Of a stretch of 64,000 nucleotides of DNA, positions 34,020 through 42,702 are shown piece after piece (the first letter of the stretch is position 1; each line of letters opens with the position of its first letter). The notes beneath the pieces were generated by a model that saw only the letters and a program-made list of their open reading frames with translations, did no database searches and was not told where the DNA came from. The stretch comes from Chitinophaga niastensis (GTDB lineage Bacteria > Bacteroidota > Bacteroidia > Chitinophagales > Chitinophagaceae), in the NCBI RefSeq assembly GCF_003014755.1, contig NZ_PYAW01000011.1:43928-107927 (forward strand), read 5' to 3'. Both the position numbers and the translations under genes were made by a program.

Positions 34020-34895
34020 TCAGTATTTTTTCAGATACGCTCCTATCTTGCTATACAGCTCATCTGTAACCGGCAATATAGGGAGGCGGAAAACATTTTC
34101 TATGATACCTGCGTGATGCAGAAATGCTTTAATACCTGCCGGATTATTTTCTGAGAACATTAACTCAAAACCTTCCAGCATTTTATTATTCATGCTGCGT
34201 GCAGCCGGGAAATCATTCAGTAACGCCGCTTGTACCATGCTGGAAAAATCTTCCGCAAAGTAGTTGGCTGCTACAGAAATAACGCCGTCCATGCCGCAGG
34301 CCAGCTGTCCGAGTGCGAGCGCATCATCACCACTTATGACCAGGAAGTTATCCGGTTTATCGCGGATGATCTGCATGCATTGCATCATATCGCCGGAAGC
34401 TTCCTTCATAGCCACGATATTTTCCACTTCATGCGCCAGGCGTAGCGTGGTTTCCGCAGTCATATTGCGACCGGTGCGTCCTGGCACGTTATACAGGATA
34501 ACGGGTTTTGGAGAAGCTGCCGCAATTGTTTTATAATGCTGAAAGATACCTTCCTGAGTAGGTTTGCTGTAGTATGGTGCTACGCTGAGGATAGCAGCAG
34601 CCTCGTCCAGCGGGCATTTTTCCAGTCGTTTTACCACATCCCTGGTACTGTAGTCGCCGACGCCGATTACTACAGGCACCCGTTTCGACACCTTTTCGAA
34701 AGTGAATTTTATCAAATCCAGCTTTTCATCTGCAGAAAGAGTAGGTGTTTCACCGGTAGTGCCCAGAGACACCACGTAGTTAACGCCGCCATCGATCACG
34801 TAGTTGATCAACTTTTCCAAAGCATTCCAATCTATGCTTTCATCTGCTTTAAAGGGTGTTACCAATGCCACCCCGGTGCCTTTTAGTTGTTCCAT
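34020..34895 (-). CDS. dapA: 4-hydroxy-tetrahydrodipicolinate synthase
   Basis: 291 residues. Condenses pyruvate with aspartate semialdehyde in the lysine/diaminopimelate pathway. GTTGETPTLSADEK is the substrate-binding loop; the Schiff-base lysine is in VAMKEASGDM near residue 165; the catalytic Tyr is in ILYNVPGRTG. TIM-barrel length is normal. No other lysine genes are adjacent. It starts about 80 bases after the accA stop, with a terminator between them, so it is expressed separately. Confidence 0.95.
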   Translation of the reverse strand: MEQLKGTGVALVTPFKADESIDWNALEKLINYVIDGGVNYVVSLGTTGETPTLSADEKLDLIKFTFEKVSKRVPVVIGVGDYSTRDVVKRLEKCPLDEAAAILSVAPYYSKPTQEGIFQHYKTIAAASPKPVILYNVPGRTGRNMTAETTLRLAHEVENIVAMKEASGDMMQCMQIIRDKPDNFLVISGDDALALGQLACGMDGVISVAANYFAEDFSSMVQAALLNDFPAARSMNNKMLEGFELMFSENNPAGIKAFLHHAGIIENVFRLPILPVTDELYSKIGAYLKKY

Positions 34896-34914
34896 ATTGT
34901 GTTTACGGGAAAAT

Positions 34915-34953
34915 AAAAATTTCGAATTCCGAAGGCCGAAATTCGAAATTTTT
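34915..34953 (-). terminator. Terminator of accA
   Basis: AAAAATTTCGAATT pairs perfectly with AATTCGAAATTTTT (14 bp) around an 11-base loop; a T-run ends the stem on both strands. It lies between the accA stop and dapA start. Confidence 0.8.
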
Positions 34954-34975
34954 ATCGTGATCTCTAAATATTTTT

Positions 34976-35929
34976 TTATTTCTCTTCGTAAAAGCCCATA
35001 CGGGAGAATTTATCTATACGTTGTTCAATACGGGTATCGGGATCAATTTTTCTTAATTCCACGAGTGTTTCTTTGATACGAACCTTCAGCAGGTGGGCCA
35101 TTTCATCCGGATTAACGTGCGCGCCACCGAGTGGTTCACGAACGATTCCGTCTACCAGACCAAACTGGCTCATGTAATCTGAGGTCAGTTTCAGTTCTTC
35201 CGCTGCTTTTTCTTTGAAGTTCCAGCTGCGCCAGAGGATGGTGGAGCAGTTTTCAGGAGAAATAACCGTATACCAGCTATTTTCGAGCATAAATACTCTG
35301 TCGCCTATACCAATGCCCAATGCACCTCCGGAGGCCCCCTCGCCTATTATAATGCAGATTACGGGCACCCGGAGTTTTACCATTTCGAAAAGATTACGGG
35401 CAATGGCTTCTGCCTGGCCTCTTTCTTCCGCTTCCAGACCCGGGAAAGCGCCGGGGGTATCGATGAGGGTAACGATTGGCTTATTGAATCTTTCGGCCAG
35501 TTTCATGAGCCGGAGGGCTTTGCGGTAGCCTTCCGGATTAGCCATACCAAAGTTTCTGAGCTGACGCATCTTTGTGTTTACCCCTTTCTGCTGGCCAATA
35601 AACATTACTGTTTCGCCATCCAGATCGGCAAAACCGCCTACCATGGCTTTATCGTCTTTCACATTCCGGTCGCCATGCAGTTCCGTAAAGTTGGTGCACA
35701 TTTTTTCGATATACGCCAAAGTATAGGGCCTATCCGGATGACGGCTCAGCTGTACGCGCTGCCAGGCAGTGAGGTGGGTGTAGATATCCTGACGGGTATT
35801 GGCAATCTTTTGCTCATACTCACTCACTGTAGCAGATACATCTACGCCTGACTTTTCACCATTTTCCTTCAGCTTAGCCAGCTGCTCATATAAGTCCGCG
35901 ATAGGTTTTTCGAAATCCAGGAATTGCAT
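34976..35929 (-). CDS. accA: Acetyl-CoA carboxylase carboxyltransferase subunit alpha
   Basis: 317 residues. With AccD it transfers carboxyl from biotin to acetyl-CoA, the first committed step of fatty-acid synthesis. RHPDRPYTLAYIEKM, ELHGDRNVKDDKAMVGGFA and IGEGASGGALGIGIGDRVFM are hallmark segments, and PGAFPGLEAEERGQAEAI forms the CoA/biotin pocket. Length matches the family. A minus-strand TATCTTTA at 35967-35960 may be its -7 box. accD is not in the window. Confidence 0.95.
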   Translation of the reverse strand: MQFLDFEKPIADLYEQLAKLKENGEKSGVDVSATVSEYEQKIANTRQDIYTHLTAWQRVQLSRHPDRPYTLAYIEKMCTNFTELHGDRNVKDDKAMVGGFADLDGETVMFIGQQKGVNTKMRQLRNFGMANPEGYRKALRLMKLAERFNKPIVTLIDTPGAFPGLEAEERGQAEAIARNLFEMVKLRVPVICIIIGEGASGGALGIGIGDRVFMLENSWYTVISPENCSTILWRSWNFKEKAAEELKLTSDYMSQFGLVDGIVREPLGGAHVNPDEMAHLLKVRIKETLVELRKIDPDTRIEQRIDKFSRMGFYEEK

Positions 35930-36018
35930 AATTTGATTAAATTGGTTAAAGATCGGGTGTAAAGATAGTGCTGAAAATTTTTTTTAAAAAAGATTTGCTT
36001 AATTGAGAACTTTGTTGC

Positions 36019-36026
36019 TATCTTTG
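36019..36026 (+). promoter_or_regulatory. -7 promoter element of the first tRNA-Asp
   Basis: TATCTTTG fits TAnnTTTG, 72 bases before the tRNA. GAACTTTGTTG upstream is a weak -33 candidate. Confidence 0.55.
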
Positions 36027-36098
36027 CAATCCCAAAACGGAACAACACAACGGATTGGGAGACAGAAAGATAGGAAGTTCTTATTAATATGTTGGAAA

Positions 36099-36172
36099 GG
36101 ATCAGTAGTTCAGTTGGTTAGAATGCCGCCCTGTCACGGCGGAGGTCGCGGGTTCGAGTCCCGTCTGGTCCG
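36099..36172 (+). tRNA. tRNA-Asp (GTC)
   Basis: 74 nt cloverleaf. Acceptor GGATCAG pairs with CTGGTCC, D-arm with AGTTGGTT, anticodon stem CCGCC / GGCGG with loop CTGTCAC (anticodon GTC), and T-arm GCGGG-TTCGAGT-CCCGT. CCA is not encoded. Identical to the copy at 60694-60767. Its 3' end is the left boundary of the accessory island. Confidence 0.97.
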
Positions 36173-36173
36173 C

Positions 36174-36214
36174 AAAAGGGGACAAATCATCATCAGTATG
36201 ATTTGTCCCCTTTT
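36174..36214 (+). terminator. tRNA-Asp terminator; left copy of the island direct repeat
   Basis: AAAAGGGGACAAATCAT pairs perfectly with ATGATTTGTCCCCTTTT around a 7-base loop. The stem with the preceding tRNA end (36164-36220) recurs at 44622-44677, differing at a few positions. Confidence 0.85.
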
Positions 36215-36641
36215 CATTTGAAGTGCTGTTGCCCGACAGGCTTGCGATTAGCGCGAATACTTCATTTACTTTTCCGGTTCGAAGTGCCTCATTTTTGCGA
36301 TCATAGACGATTCCTTCAGGAAATATGAGTTTCTGCAACTTCTCTTTCATACCCGCATCACTGGAATGCCATACCATAGGCAGTTTAGAAGAAAGTGATA
36401 GCGCATATTGAATAGCTTCTTCCGGGTTCGAAATACCTAGCTTACATTTATCCAGTTGCGCGGCTATATTTTCACGTTCCTTAATATAACGAGGATAAAA
36501 CTTATCAAAAGTTTCCTGGCTCATCTCTTTTAGCACAAAACGGCTTTCCTCCAGGCTATCTATCTTTTTATTTATTTCCCTTAACTGGCTGGTTAGAATA
36601 CTGTAGGCTCCTTTATTTAGTGCCAGTGGTTTTAGAGATTT
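36215..36641 (-). pseudogene. Serine-recombinase C-terminal remnant
   Basis: The minus-strand frame reads a coiled-coil segment (SQLREINKKIDSLEESRFV) followed by FDKFYPRYIKERENIAAQL and LIFPEGIVYDRKNEALRTG, then KVNEVFALIASLSGN: the typical C-terminus of Bacteroidota recombinase-family (large serine recombinase) proteins. The catalytic and zinc-ribbon parts are missing, and an in-frame stop at 36644-36642 cuts the frame upstream. Beyond its natural end, the frame runs on through the tRNA terminator and the tRNA, which is not real protein. This is a decayed integration module next to its presumed target, tRNA-Asp. Confidence 0.75.
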
Positions 36642-36836
36642 TCATTTTTTTCGCCTGCATTTCCTTTTCCTGGGAATATAGTACAGGAGAAAAATGGTTA
36701 CACTGCCGTCATCATTTTTGTGCGGACCAGTAACATGACAGCCAGCTGCAGCCTGACCGAGCATTTTGTCAATTTCATTTCCGCTGCTAATTTCTTCTAA
36801 TTGAAAATCATCGAGGGTTAAACGTTTGGCGGTTTG
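36642..36836 (-). pseudogene. Decayed peptide frame with RiPP-leader-like sequence
   Basis: In the same minus-strand frame as the recombinase remnant but beyond its stop, the translation reads TAKRLTLDDFQLEEISSG, then NEIDKMLGQAAAGCHVTG, then a basic tail ending CRRKK-stop. The pattern of an amphipathic leader, a small-residue AAG junction and a Cys/Thr-containing tail resembles precursor peptides of modified natural products in this phylum. No start codon lies in the proper place, and no modification enzyme is adjacent. I treat it as a decayed fragment; the assignment is tentative. Confidence 0.25.
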
Positions 36837-36901
36837 AAGGTTTAAATAATGGAGATTAGAAGGAAAAACGAAACAGAGTGACTGTATTTTTTTGGTGAAT
36901 A

Positions 36902-37720
36902 CTATAACCCCAGCAGCTTTTTGTAATAGGAGAACAGCCAGGGGCGCACCTGATAAGGATAAGGCTCATACACCACATTATCTTCATTGATGGTATAACC
37001 CTGCTTGTAATCATGTATAGATTTAACCATTGACAGCTTCGCTTCTTCCTGTCTGTTCAGCTTAATCAAACAGATGGCTTTGTAGTAACTGGCATCTGAG
37101 AAATCAGGATAATGACGGAGAGCCATGTTGAAATGCGTGATAGCCGAATCGTATTGAGCTGTTTCATAATCTGCAATGCCCATATAGAAATCATACAGGA
37201 AATGCATGGGCGCTTCTTTGCACTGCTGTTGCCGTTCAGTCATGCATTGCTGCAGGTAATACCGTGCGCTGTCATACTGATTGAGTTGCAGATAACTGAG
37301 GCCGATATAAAAACTGTAGGAATGGTCCATTACTCCCTGATGTGTACTCAAGCGCTCCGCTGCTTCAAAGTCCGCAATAGCGGCATGATAGGATTTCTGG
37401 AAGATACATTTGATGAATGCCCTGTAATCCAGGTACTCCGCAGGGTTCAGCTGAACCGCCTTATCAAGATATACCATGCCGACTTCATATTTCCGCTGCT
37501 TGAAATACGGCATAGCTTTTAGTTGCCAGAACTCCGCTTCATCCGGCAATACGGCCAGTGCACTGTCCAGATAAAGTTGCCATTCCTTTGAAAAGTAATG
37601 GTAATGCCAGGCGCCGTTGGTGATATATTTTTTTTCAATGGAGTCTTTCAGCGGAGGGGATTGTGTGTGGCCGGCCAAGGTCAGCAGAAGGCAGAGCAGA
37701 AGGAATGAGGCTGTTTTCAT
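36902..37720 (-). CDS. Secreted tetratricopeptide-repeat protein
   Basis: 272 residues with a signal peptide (1-19, ending AGHTQ). About six TPR-like helical pairs follow, for example AEFWQLKAMPYFKQRKYEVG, YDSARYYLQQCMTERQQQ and YDSAITHFNMALRHYPDF. TPRs mediate protein contacts; no catalytic motif is present. It is the first gene inside the island, reading toward the tRNA. It could be a lipoprotein-free periplasmic adaptor, but its partner is unknown. Confidence 0.75.
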   Translation of the reverse strand: MKTASFLLLCLLLTLAGHTQSPPLKDSIEKKYITNGAWHYHYFSKEWQLYLDSALAVLPDEAEFWQLKAMPYFKQRKYEVGMVYLDKAVQLNPAEYLDYRAFIKCIFQKSYHAAIADFEAAERLSTHQGVMDHSYSFYIGLSYLQLNQYDSARYYLQQCMTERQQQCKEAPMHFLYDFYMGIADYETAQYDSAITHFNMALRHYPDFSDASYYKAICLIKLNRQEEAKLSMVKSIHDYKQGYTINEDNVVYEPYPYQVRPWLFSYYKKLLGL

Positions 37721-37792
37721 GATAGGGATGATATTATACCGGAATACAGTATATAAAAAATAGTTTTACAATAGCATATGCAAGCTATTGCC

Positions 37793-38878
37793 CTAAGAGA
37801 TTCTCCTTTTCCAGAACACTTCCTGTTGCCATCTTTTTTCCAGTTGGTACTGATGCCGGTGCATTTCTTTGTAGGCACTAAAAGCCTGGCTGATCAGCCA
37901 ATCATATGCGGGCAACGCATCCTTTTTACCAGCCAAAGTATCTGCTATAGCGTGACCCGCATAGTAGCCGCATTCCAAAGCAGAGCTAATACCATAGGAA
38001 GACACAGGGTCATATGCAAATGCGGCATCTCCAACAGCCAGCCAGTTATGTCCATATCTTTCCTGTAAATAACCTGTGGCCGCGGTATGTACAGTAGTAG
38101 CAGTGGTCGAAGAAATCAATGAATCTATTAACAACGGCTTGAGAAGGGTAGTTTGTTTTGCGGCTGCTAAATAATCCGCTGGCCGCAGCATAGTGGGTGA
38201 AAGCAAATCAGCATCTGTCATATAACTAACAATCAGCCGACTTCCCGATAATGGTGCAGCATACCACCACCCCTGCTGTACAGCTTCTATATAGGTATAC
38301 TGTGGAACATTAGTGCACCCACTATAACAAACGCTGACGCCTGTCAGCCTATCGGTATTGTGTCGGGAAACGCCCAGCATTTTGGCAATACGGCTTTTTT
38401 TCCCCGTGGCATCTACCATAAAATCGCAATGAAGATATTGTTCTTCACCGATCGCATTCTTTATGGTTATCTGCCATTTGCCAGTATCCTGTCTGCAGTC
38501 TGAAAAACGCCATCCCTGCAGGTATTGGATACCGGCGTCTGTTACACGGCTATGCAGTTGTGCTTCAAAGCTGCGACGATCCAGGTGCCACCCTTCCCGG
38601 TAAATATAAAACAGAAATATTTTATCAACCGGCATTGCTTGTCCCCATACAAAACGGTTACCATAGCATGGCAGATGTGCCTGTGTTTGTAGTAGTTCCA
38701 TCAATCCCAGCTTTTGCAGCAATGGGGTAATATGAGGCGGAATAGTTTCACCTATTTTCATTTGCGGCTGTAAGGCAGTTTCCACTATCATACAGGGGAT
38801 TCCTCTTTTACCAAGACTTAAAGCGGTGGCGGCACCTGCTGCTCCGCCACCCGCTATTAATACAGGAATATGATACAT
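37793..38878 (-). CDS. LodB-like FAD-dependent maturation protein
   Basis: 361 residues. VLIAGGGAAGAATALSLGKRG is the FAD-binding GxGxxG segment; GDAAFAYDPVSSYGISSALE is the second FAD motif of the geranylgeranyl-reductase / tryptophan-halogenase-like flavoproteins. It begins 5 bases after the LodA-type gene. In the characterised LodAB pair the flavoprotein LodB is required to form the cysteine tryptophylquinone of LodA, and I infer the same job here. It lacks the active-site Lys region of true halogenases as far as I can see. Confidence 0.8.
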   Translation of the reverse strand: MYHIPVLIAGGGAAGAATALSLGKRGIPCMIVETALQPQMKIGETIPPHITPLLQKLGLMELLQTQAHLPCYGNRFVWGQAMPVDKIFLFYIYREGWHLDRRSFEAQLHSRVTDAGIQYLQGWRFSDCRQDTGKWQITIKNAIGEEQYLHCDFMVDATGKKSRIAKMLGVSRHNTDRLTGVSVCYSGCTNVPQYTYIEAVQQGWWYAAPLSGSRLIVSYMTDADLLSPTMLRPADYLAAAKQTTLLKPLLIDSLISSTTATTVHTAATGYLQERYGHNWLAVGDAAFAYDPVSSYGISSALECGYYAGHAIADTLAGKKDALPAYDWLISQAFSAYKEMHRHQYQLEKRWQQEVFWKRRIS

Positions 38879-38883
38879 GATGT

Positions 38884-40791
38884 TTAGCGCTCGTCTCTGC
38901 TGAATGGTTTACGTACCTGCAACGTTTGTTGGTTTGCTTTAACACCGGAAATTGTTTCCAGCAACGCTTCTGTCTTTTGCAGGAATGGCACGGAGGCATA
39001 TTCTGCAATTTTCACCTGTTCAAAACTCGGATCAACAGTGGTGAATTTGCTTCGGCCTGATTCCACCCATAACGATGCGGGAAATGCCGCATTACTGCTT
39101 CCTTCCGGCAAAGGGTGTTCTGTTGCTATACCCAGTGCATGCCAGTTCTGAATCATTTTATTAATCTTGTTGATATAATTTGTACCTAAGTCACGTAGCC
39201 AGTCCTGGCGATAGTCGAAATGTTTCAACCGTTGCGGCAGGTCAGTTGTTGCATCAGCAAGACGGCTAAACGCATCAGCAGACAATACCTGATTAGGCAC
39301 CCTTGCAGCCCAGAAAGAAGGTAACGAAAGATAAGTGGTACTGTCATAACCAGCTAAACAACTGGCCTCATCTGTTTGCCAGGGCACACCCATCCAGCGG
39401 GTTAGTGAGCCGGGACCACTGCCATCCAGCGGGCCACCAGCACCCAACGCCACGGCAGGCGTAAGTGTTGAGCCATAATCACGAGGCTCTTCACCTTCTT
39501 TCAATAACTTGATCCGGAACGGACTATCCCAGAAAATTAAATTTCTCAATGGCCATGTAAGCTCTATACCGGGATGAAATGGGCCACCAAGGCATTCTTC
39601 GAGTGGTGCTCTTTCCAGTGCCTTAGTTTGTAATAGCGGAGATAATTCGTCAAATGGAATTTCAAGTGGTTTACTACCGGTAATAAACTCTCCTTCCGCC
39701 CAGTGCTTCATTCTTTCATACTGTATGGCAGTAAGCGGCAGATCAACATTGTGCACATCATCATAATCTCCAAAAGCATCGCCATAAAACGGCGGAATTT
39801 TGATGGGTTCATATTCTTTGCTGTTAGGATCACGATACCATTGAAAGACCCGCATTCTGGCATCTTTATTGGCAGGGGCGGGTTTGTCCAATTGTTCCAG
39901 CACTTCACTGCTGGTAAAATCGCTTGGAGAATTTTGTCCAAACAGCATATAAAAACCATGATTTACCCATTGCGTTTGCACAGTACGTTCCAGTATCGGG
40001 TAGATATGTTCCCAAAAAACAACCTCCTCCGGTTTGGGTATCCATCTATTGCGGATGTACAGATCTTCCACGACATCGTACATGGTTACCACGGCAAAAA
40101 GACCTTGTCCGTAGTTTGGTGGTGTAATCGCTACCATGGCAGGTGTTGCTTCATATGTTTCTTCACCTATGGATACGCTGGCATAAATGGTGCCATCGGC
40201 CACGTCATCATGCCATCCATCATTATTAGCAAAAGTATAAGCAGGTAAATTATCCAGAGAGGCGGATTTACCATCGCCACCTAATACAAGTAGGCGACCC
40301 AGCTTGTCTGTACGTATTTCGCCCAATGCCACTGATTTGCCAAAAAATTTACCATCGTTAAATAATTTACCGGGTTGCTCCACACCTTTGATAGTTTGTG
40401 CTGTTGGTACAATATTTAATTGCGTGCGTAATGCTCCACTATATTTGGCGTTGCGCAAATTTGCATTCTTTGGCTGACCTTCGGGCAGGTCCATAGCATT
40501 TTCAAAATTGTACCATCCCGATTTGCGGTTAGCGAGGTTTACCCGCCATTCAATTGTAGTATTACCTGTAGCTGTTATTTCTTTAATAGCTTCCCCCTGG
40601 CTGTCGAGTTCGTATATACGAAAACATGCTGCCTGTTTTTTTATACGGCCCTTGCCGTCTTTGTAGCCATCATCGGGAACCGGAGGCTTACCGGGAAGGT
40701 CAGAAGCAATATAATATTCATCTGAATTCCCAACGCGCGCAATCCCCAGTGGAGGATATATCGCAAAGGATGGAATAGTTTGTTTTACCAT
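38884..40791 (-). CDS. LodA-like quinoprotein (CTQ-dependent amino acid oxidase)
   Basis: 635 residues, no signal peptide. The start FAIYPPLGIARVGNSDEYYI and the long beta-rich body match the LodA/GoxA family. Near the C-terminus, MGVPWQTDEASCLAGYDS holds Cys ~478, the likely quinone-forming cysteine; candidate partner tryptophans are Trp ~494 in PSFWAARVPN and Trp ~550 in QNWHALG (in LodA the pair is Cys516/Trp581). These enzymes oxidatively deaminate Lys or Gly and release hydrogen peroxide, giving antibacterial activity in Marinomonas. The substrate here is unknown. Translationally coupled to a small upstream frame and followed by LodB. Confidence 0.82.
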   Translation of the reverse strand: MVKQTIPSFAIYPPLGIARVGNSDEYYIASDLPGKPPVPDDGYKDGKGRIKKQAACFRIYELDSQGEAIKEITATGNTTIEWRVNLANRKSGWYNFENAMDLPEGQPKNANLRNAKYSGALRTQLNIVPTAQTIKGVEQPGKLFNDGKFFGKSVALGEIRTDKLGRLLVLGGDGKSASLDNLPAYTFANNDGWHDDVADGTIYASVSIGEETYEATPAMVAITPPNYGQGLFAVVTMYDVVEDLYIRNRWIPKPEEVVFWEHIYPILERTVQTQWVNHGFYMLFGQNSPSDFTSSEVLEQLDKPAPANKDARMRVFQWYRDPNSKEYEPIKIPPFYGDAFGDYDDVHNVDLPLTAIQYERMKHWAEGEFITGSKPLEIPFDELSPLLQTKALERAPLEECLGGPFHPGIELTWPLRNLIFWDSPFRIKLLKEGEEPRDYGSTLTPAVALGAGGPLDGSGPGSLTRWMGVPWQTDEASCLAGYDSTTYLSLPSFWAARVPNQVLSADAFSRLADATTDLPQRLKHFDYRQDWLRDLGTNYINKINKMIQNWHALGIATEHPLPEGSSNAAFPASLWVESGRSKFTTVDPSFEQVKIAEYASVPFLQKTEALLETISGVKANQQTLQVRKPFSRDER

Positions 40792-40952
40792 TAGTTAAGA
40801 TTATTTTGAAGTGAAGAATTAAGAAGAAGAGGAAGATCACCGGCGGTATAAAGTTCATTGGCAGACATGCCGTTTTGCTGTTTCAGTTCATCTCTTAAAT
40901 AATCCTGGTTGTTGGAAGGACTGGGAGGTAATACCGAAGCGTTTAACGACAC
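40791..40952 (-). CDS. Small frame directly upstream of the LodA-like gene
   Basis: From GTG 40952 the frame encodes 53 residues (SLNASVLPPSPSNNQDYLR, then DELKQQNGMSANELYTAGD, then PLLLNSSLQNNLN) and stops 3 bases before the lodA-like ATG (TAACTAATG). An ATG at 41054 would extend it by 34 residues of less convincing sequence. I recognise no family. The tight coupling suggests a real third member of the lod operon or a translational leader; it could still be chance. Confidence 0.4.
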   Translation of the reverse strand: MSLNASVLPPSPSNNQDYLRDELKQQNGMSANELYTAGDLPLLLNSSLQNNLN

Positions 40953-41317
40953 TATTTTATACTTTACATACTTATCAAAAAAAGCATAGGGGAAACAGCT
41001 CCTGTAGTTTATTGTCAGCAGACCGGATATCAACCCTTGGGAAAACATGTGCATGATGGAATCAATTTTAACATTAACAACAGAAATGTGGGTTAGTGAA
41101 GAGACGATACATCATCATTACAAATCTTGCTATCCCAACATAACATCCTTAAAACAGGATATGATGATTAACAAAACTAAAAAGGATCTTAAAAAAGGGT
41201 TTTTATTTACTGGTTATTTTAGATATCTAATATAATCATTTACGCTAAAAAACAAAATTTTAAATCTCCATGAAATTCTCTTAATCGCGGGTTTCTTCGT
41301 TTTTAGTCGATTCCCCT
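40953..41317. other. Intergenic region at the lod / desaturase junction
   Basis: AT-rich; no supported gene beyond a possible N-terminal extension of the small frame. At 41288-41335 it contains TCGCGGGTTTCTTCGTTTTTAG-like sequence that recurs imperfectly at 43406-43453, flanking the desaturase-TetR block. Confidence 0.4.
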
Positions 41318-42232
41318 TTAATTTTCTCCGACTGGTTGATTAATGCTGTTAACGGTAGACTTTCTGTGCACCATTTTACTTTTGAATGGCAACGATACAA
41401 CGTCTAATAGGTGCTCAGATTTTGGATATTCATCTGAATGCTCTATGCCCAATTTTTCAGGAACCATGCCAGGCTTATAATAAAATGAACCAAATACGAT
41501 ATCCCAAATAGCTAATGTATTTCCATAGTTTCTTGCTTCATCAATGTTGACACTATGATGATAGCGATGTGTTTCTGTGCCAATAAAAACATAATTTAAA
41601 AATCCCGCCCTAATATTTACGTTGAAATGTGAAACCAAACTTTGTAGGTCAATCATTAGTGTTGCTGCCAATGCTGCTTCTGGTGGAATACCTAATAAAA
41701 TGAGTGGCAATTGTATAATTGTTGCAGTTATAAAAGCATTGATTGGATTAAATACAGCATGCATCACTACATAAACCTTGTCGGGTAAATGATGTGCCAC
41801 ATGAACTCTCCAAAGAAATCTACCAATTGTTCCTTTACCTGTATGGCTCAGCCGATGATACCAATATTGAAAAAACTCAAACACCAGAAGAAACACCAGC
41901 GTACTAATGAAAATAGAAGAGTTGCTAAAATAGCCAATATGATTTTGACTGTACCAAATGGCTACTAAGCCAAATAATGTTTTTGTCAATGCAATTGTTG
42001 GTGCGTCAATAAGAATATATTTCAAATCTCTTAAAAAGCTTTTCCCGGTCATTTTCCATTCTTTATTGAGCGGAAAAAATGTTTCCACTATCATTAATGT
42101 AAAAATCAAAAAAACGGTAGTTGCAGCATAAACAATTTTATAATCGTAGTTGAATTTAATTGCCAGGAATATGATAGCAAACACGATTATTAAAAGTGTA
42201 GGATAAAGTGCGTTTGTGATAATTTTTCTCAT
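41318..42232 (-). CDS. Sterol desaturase / fatty acid hydroxylase family protein
   Basis: 304 residues, about five membrane helices. The di-iron histidine motifs are HRLSH near residue 126, HVAHHLP near 145 and THRYHHSVN near 225, the order found in the fatty-acid-hydroxylase superfamily. Substrates in bacteria include carotenoids, sphingoid or ether lipids; which applies here is unknown. The gene is markedly AT-richer than its neighbours and pairs with the divergent TetR gene, which may regulate it. Both look horizontally acquired. Confidence 0.85.
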   Translation of the reverse strand: MRKIITNALYPTLLIIVFAIIFLAIKFNYDYKIVYAATTVFLIFTLMIVETFFPLNKEWKMTGKSFLRDLKYILIDAPTIALTKTLFGLVAIWYSQNHIGYFSNSSIFISTLVFLLVFEFFQYWYHRLSHTGKGTIGRFLWRVHVAHHLPDKVYVVMHAVFNPINAFITATIIQLPLILLGIPPEAALAATLMIDLQSLVSHFNVNIRAGFLNYVFIGTETHRYHHSVNIDEARNYGNTLAIWDIVFGSFYYKPGMVPEKLGIEHSDEYPKSEHLLDVVSLPFKSKMVHRKSTVNSINQPVGEN

Positions 42233-42249
42233 TATTTTATTTTAAAAAT

Positions 42250-42572
42250 TTAAATTTCAAGCCGAAAGATGGGGAAATAGAAATAGGCAGCTTTGTTTCT
42301 GATAACTCTTATATCATTAATCCTTTGTTCCTGATAGCCAACTGAACTGACATTTATGGAGTAAGTTCTTTCTTCAATATTTGAAAAATGAAAATTCCAC
42401 ATACTGTCGACCAAACAGCTTTTTGGAGTATTGATGATTTTAAAACCGGCAAAGGGACAACCTGCCTTGTAAGCTTATCAATAACTTCTCCTTTATTAGT
42501 ACCATTTTCTTGTACAAATATTTGGAGTGGGATCAAAAAAAATAATGTAACGATGATTCTTTGAAATTTCAT
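42250..42572 (-). pseudogene. Frameshifted carboxypeptidase-regulatory-like fragment
   Basis: The minus-strand frame from ATG 42572 gives a signal peptide (MKFQRIIVTLFFLIPLQIF) and GEVIDKLTRQVVP, the start of the carboxypeptidase-regulatory-like domain that opens many TonB-dependent receptors. The domain then continues in another frame: PFAGFKIINTPKSCL, DSMWNFHFSNIEERTYSINV and SSVGYQEQRINDI, ending at TAA 42252-42250. One frameshift and the loss of any barrel domain show it is a broken remnant. It sits between the desaturase and TetR genes. Confidence 0.7.
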
Positions 42573-42702
42573 TTTTGTACTTTTGTTTAATAATGAACAT
42601 TATGTACTGTTTTACAAACGTAGCAGCTATTTATGCAACGTACAAACTACACAAACCTTCAAATGGCAGTTATTGAACAGTTAAACAAAAAAGTTCAGAA
42701 AA

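Noticed and set aside
36102..36214. C-terminal extension of the recombinase remnant through the tRNA (reading QTGLEPATSAVTGRH)
   Set aside because: This is the well-known spurious translation of the tRNA complement, not protein.
36003..36221. Open frame on the plus strand across tRNA-Asp
   Set aside because: It is a translation of the tRNA and its terminator; no protein pattern.
41047..41235. 62-codon plus-strand frame between lod and desaturase genes
   Set aside because: No recognisable motif or ribosome site; overlaps the 5' side of the lod operon on the opposite strand.
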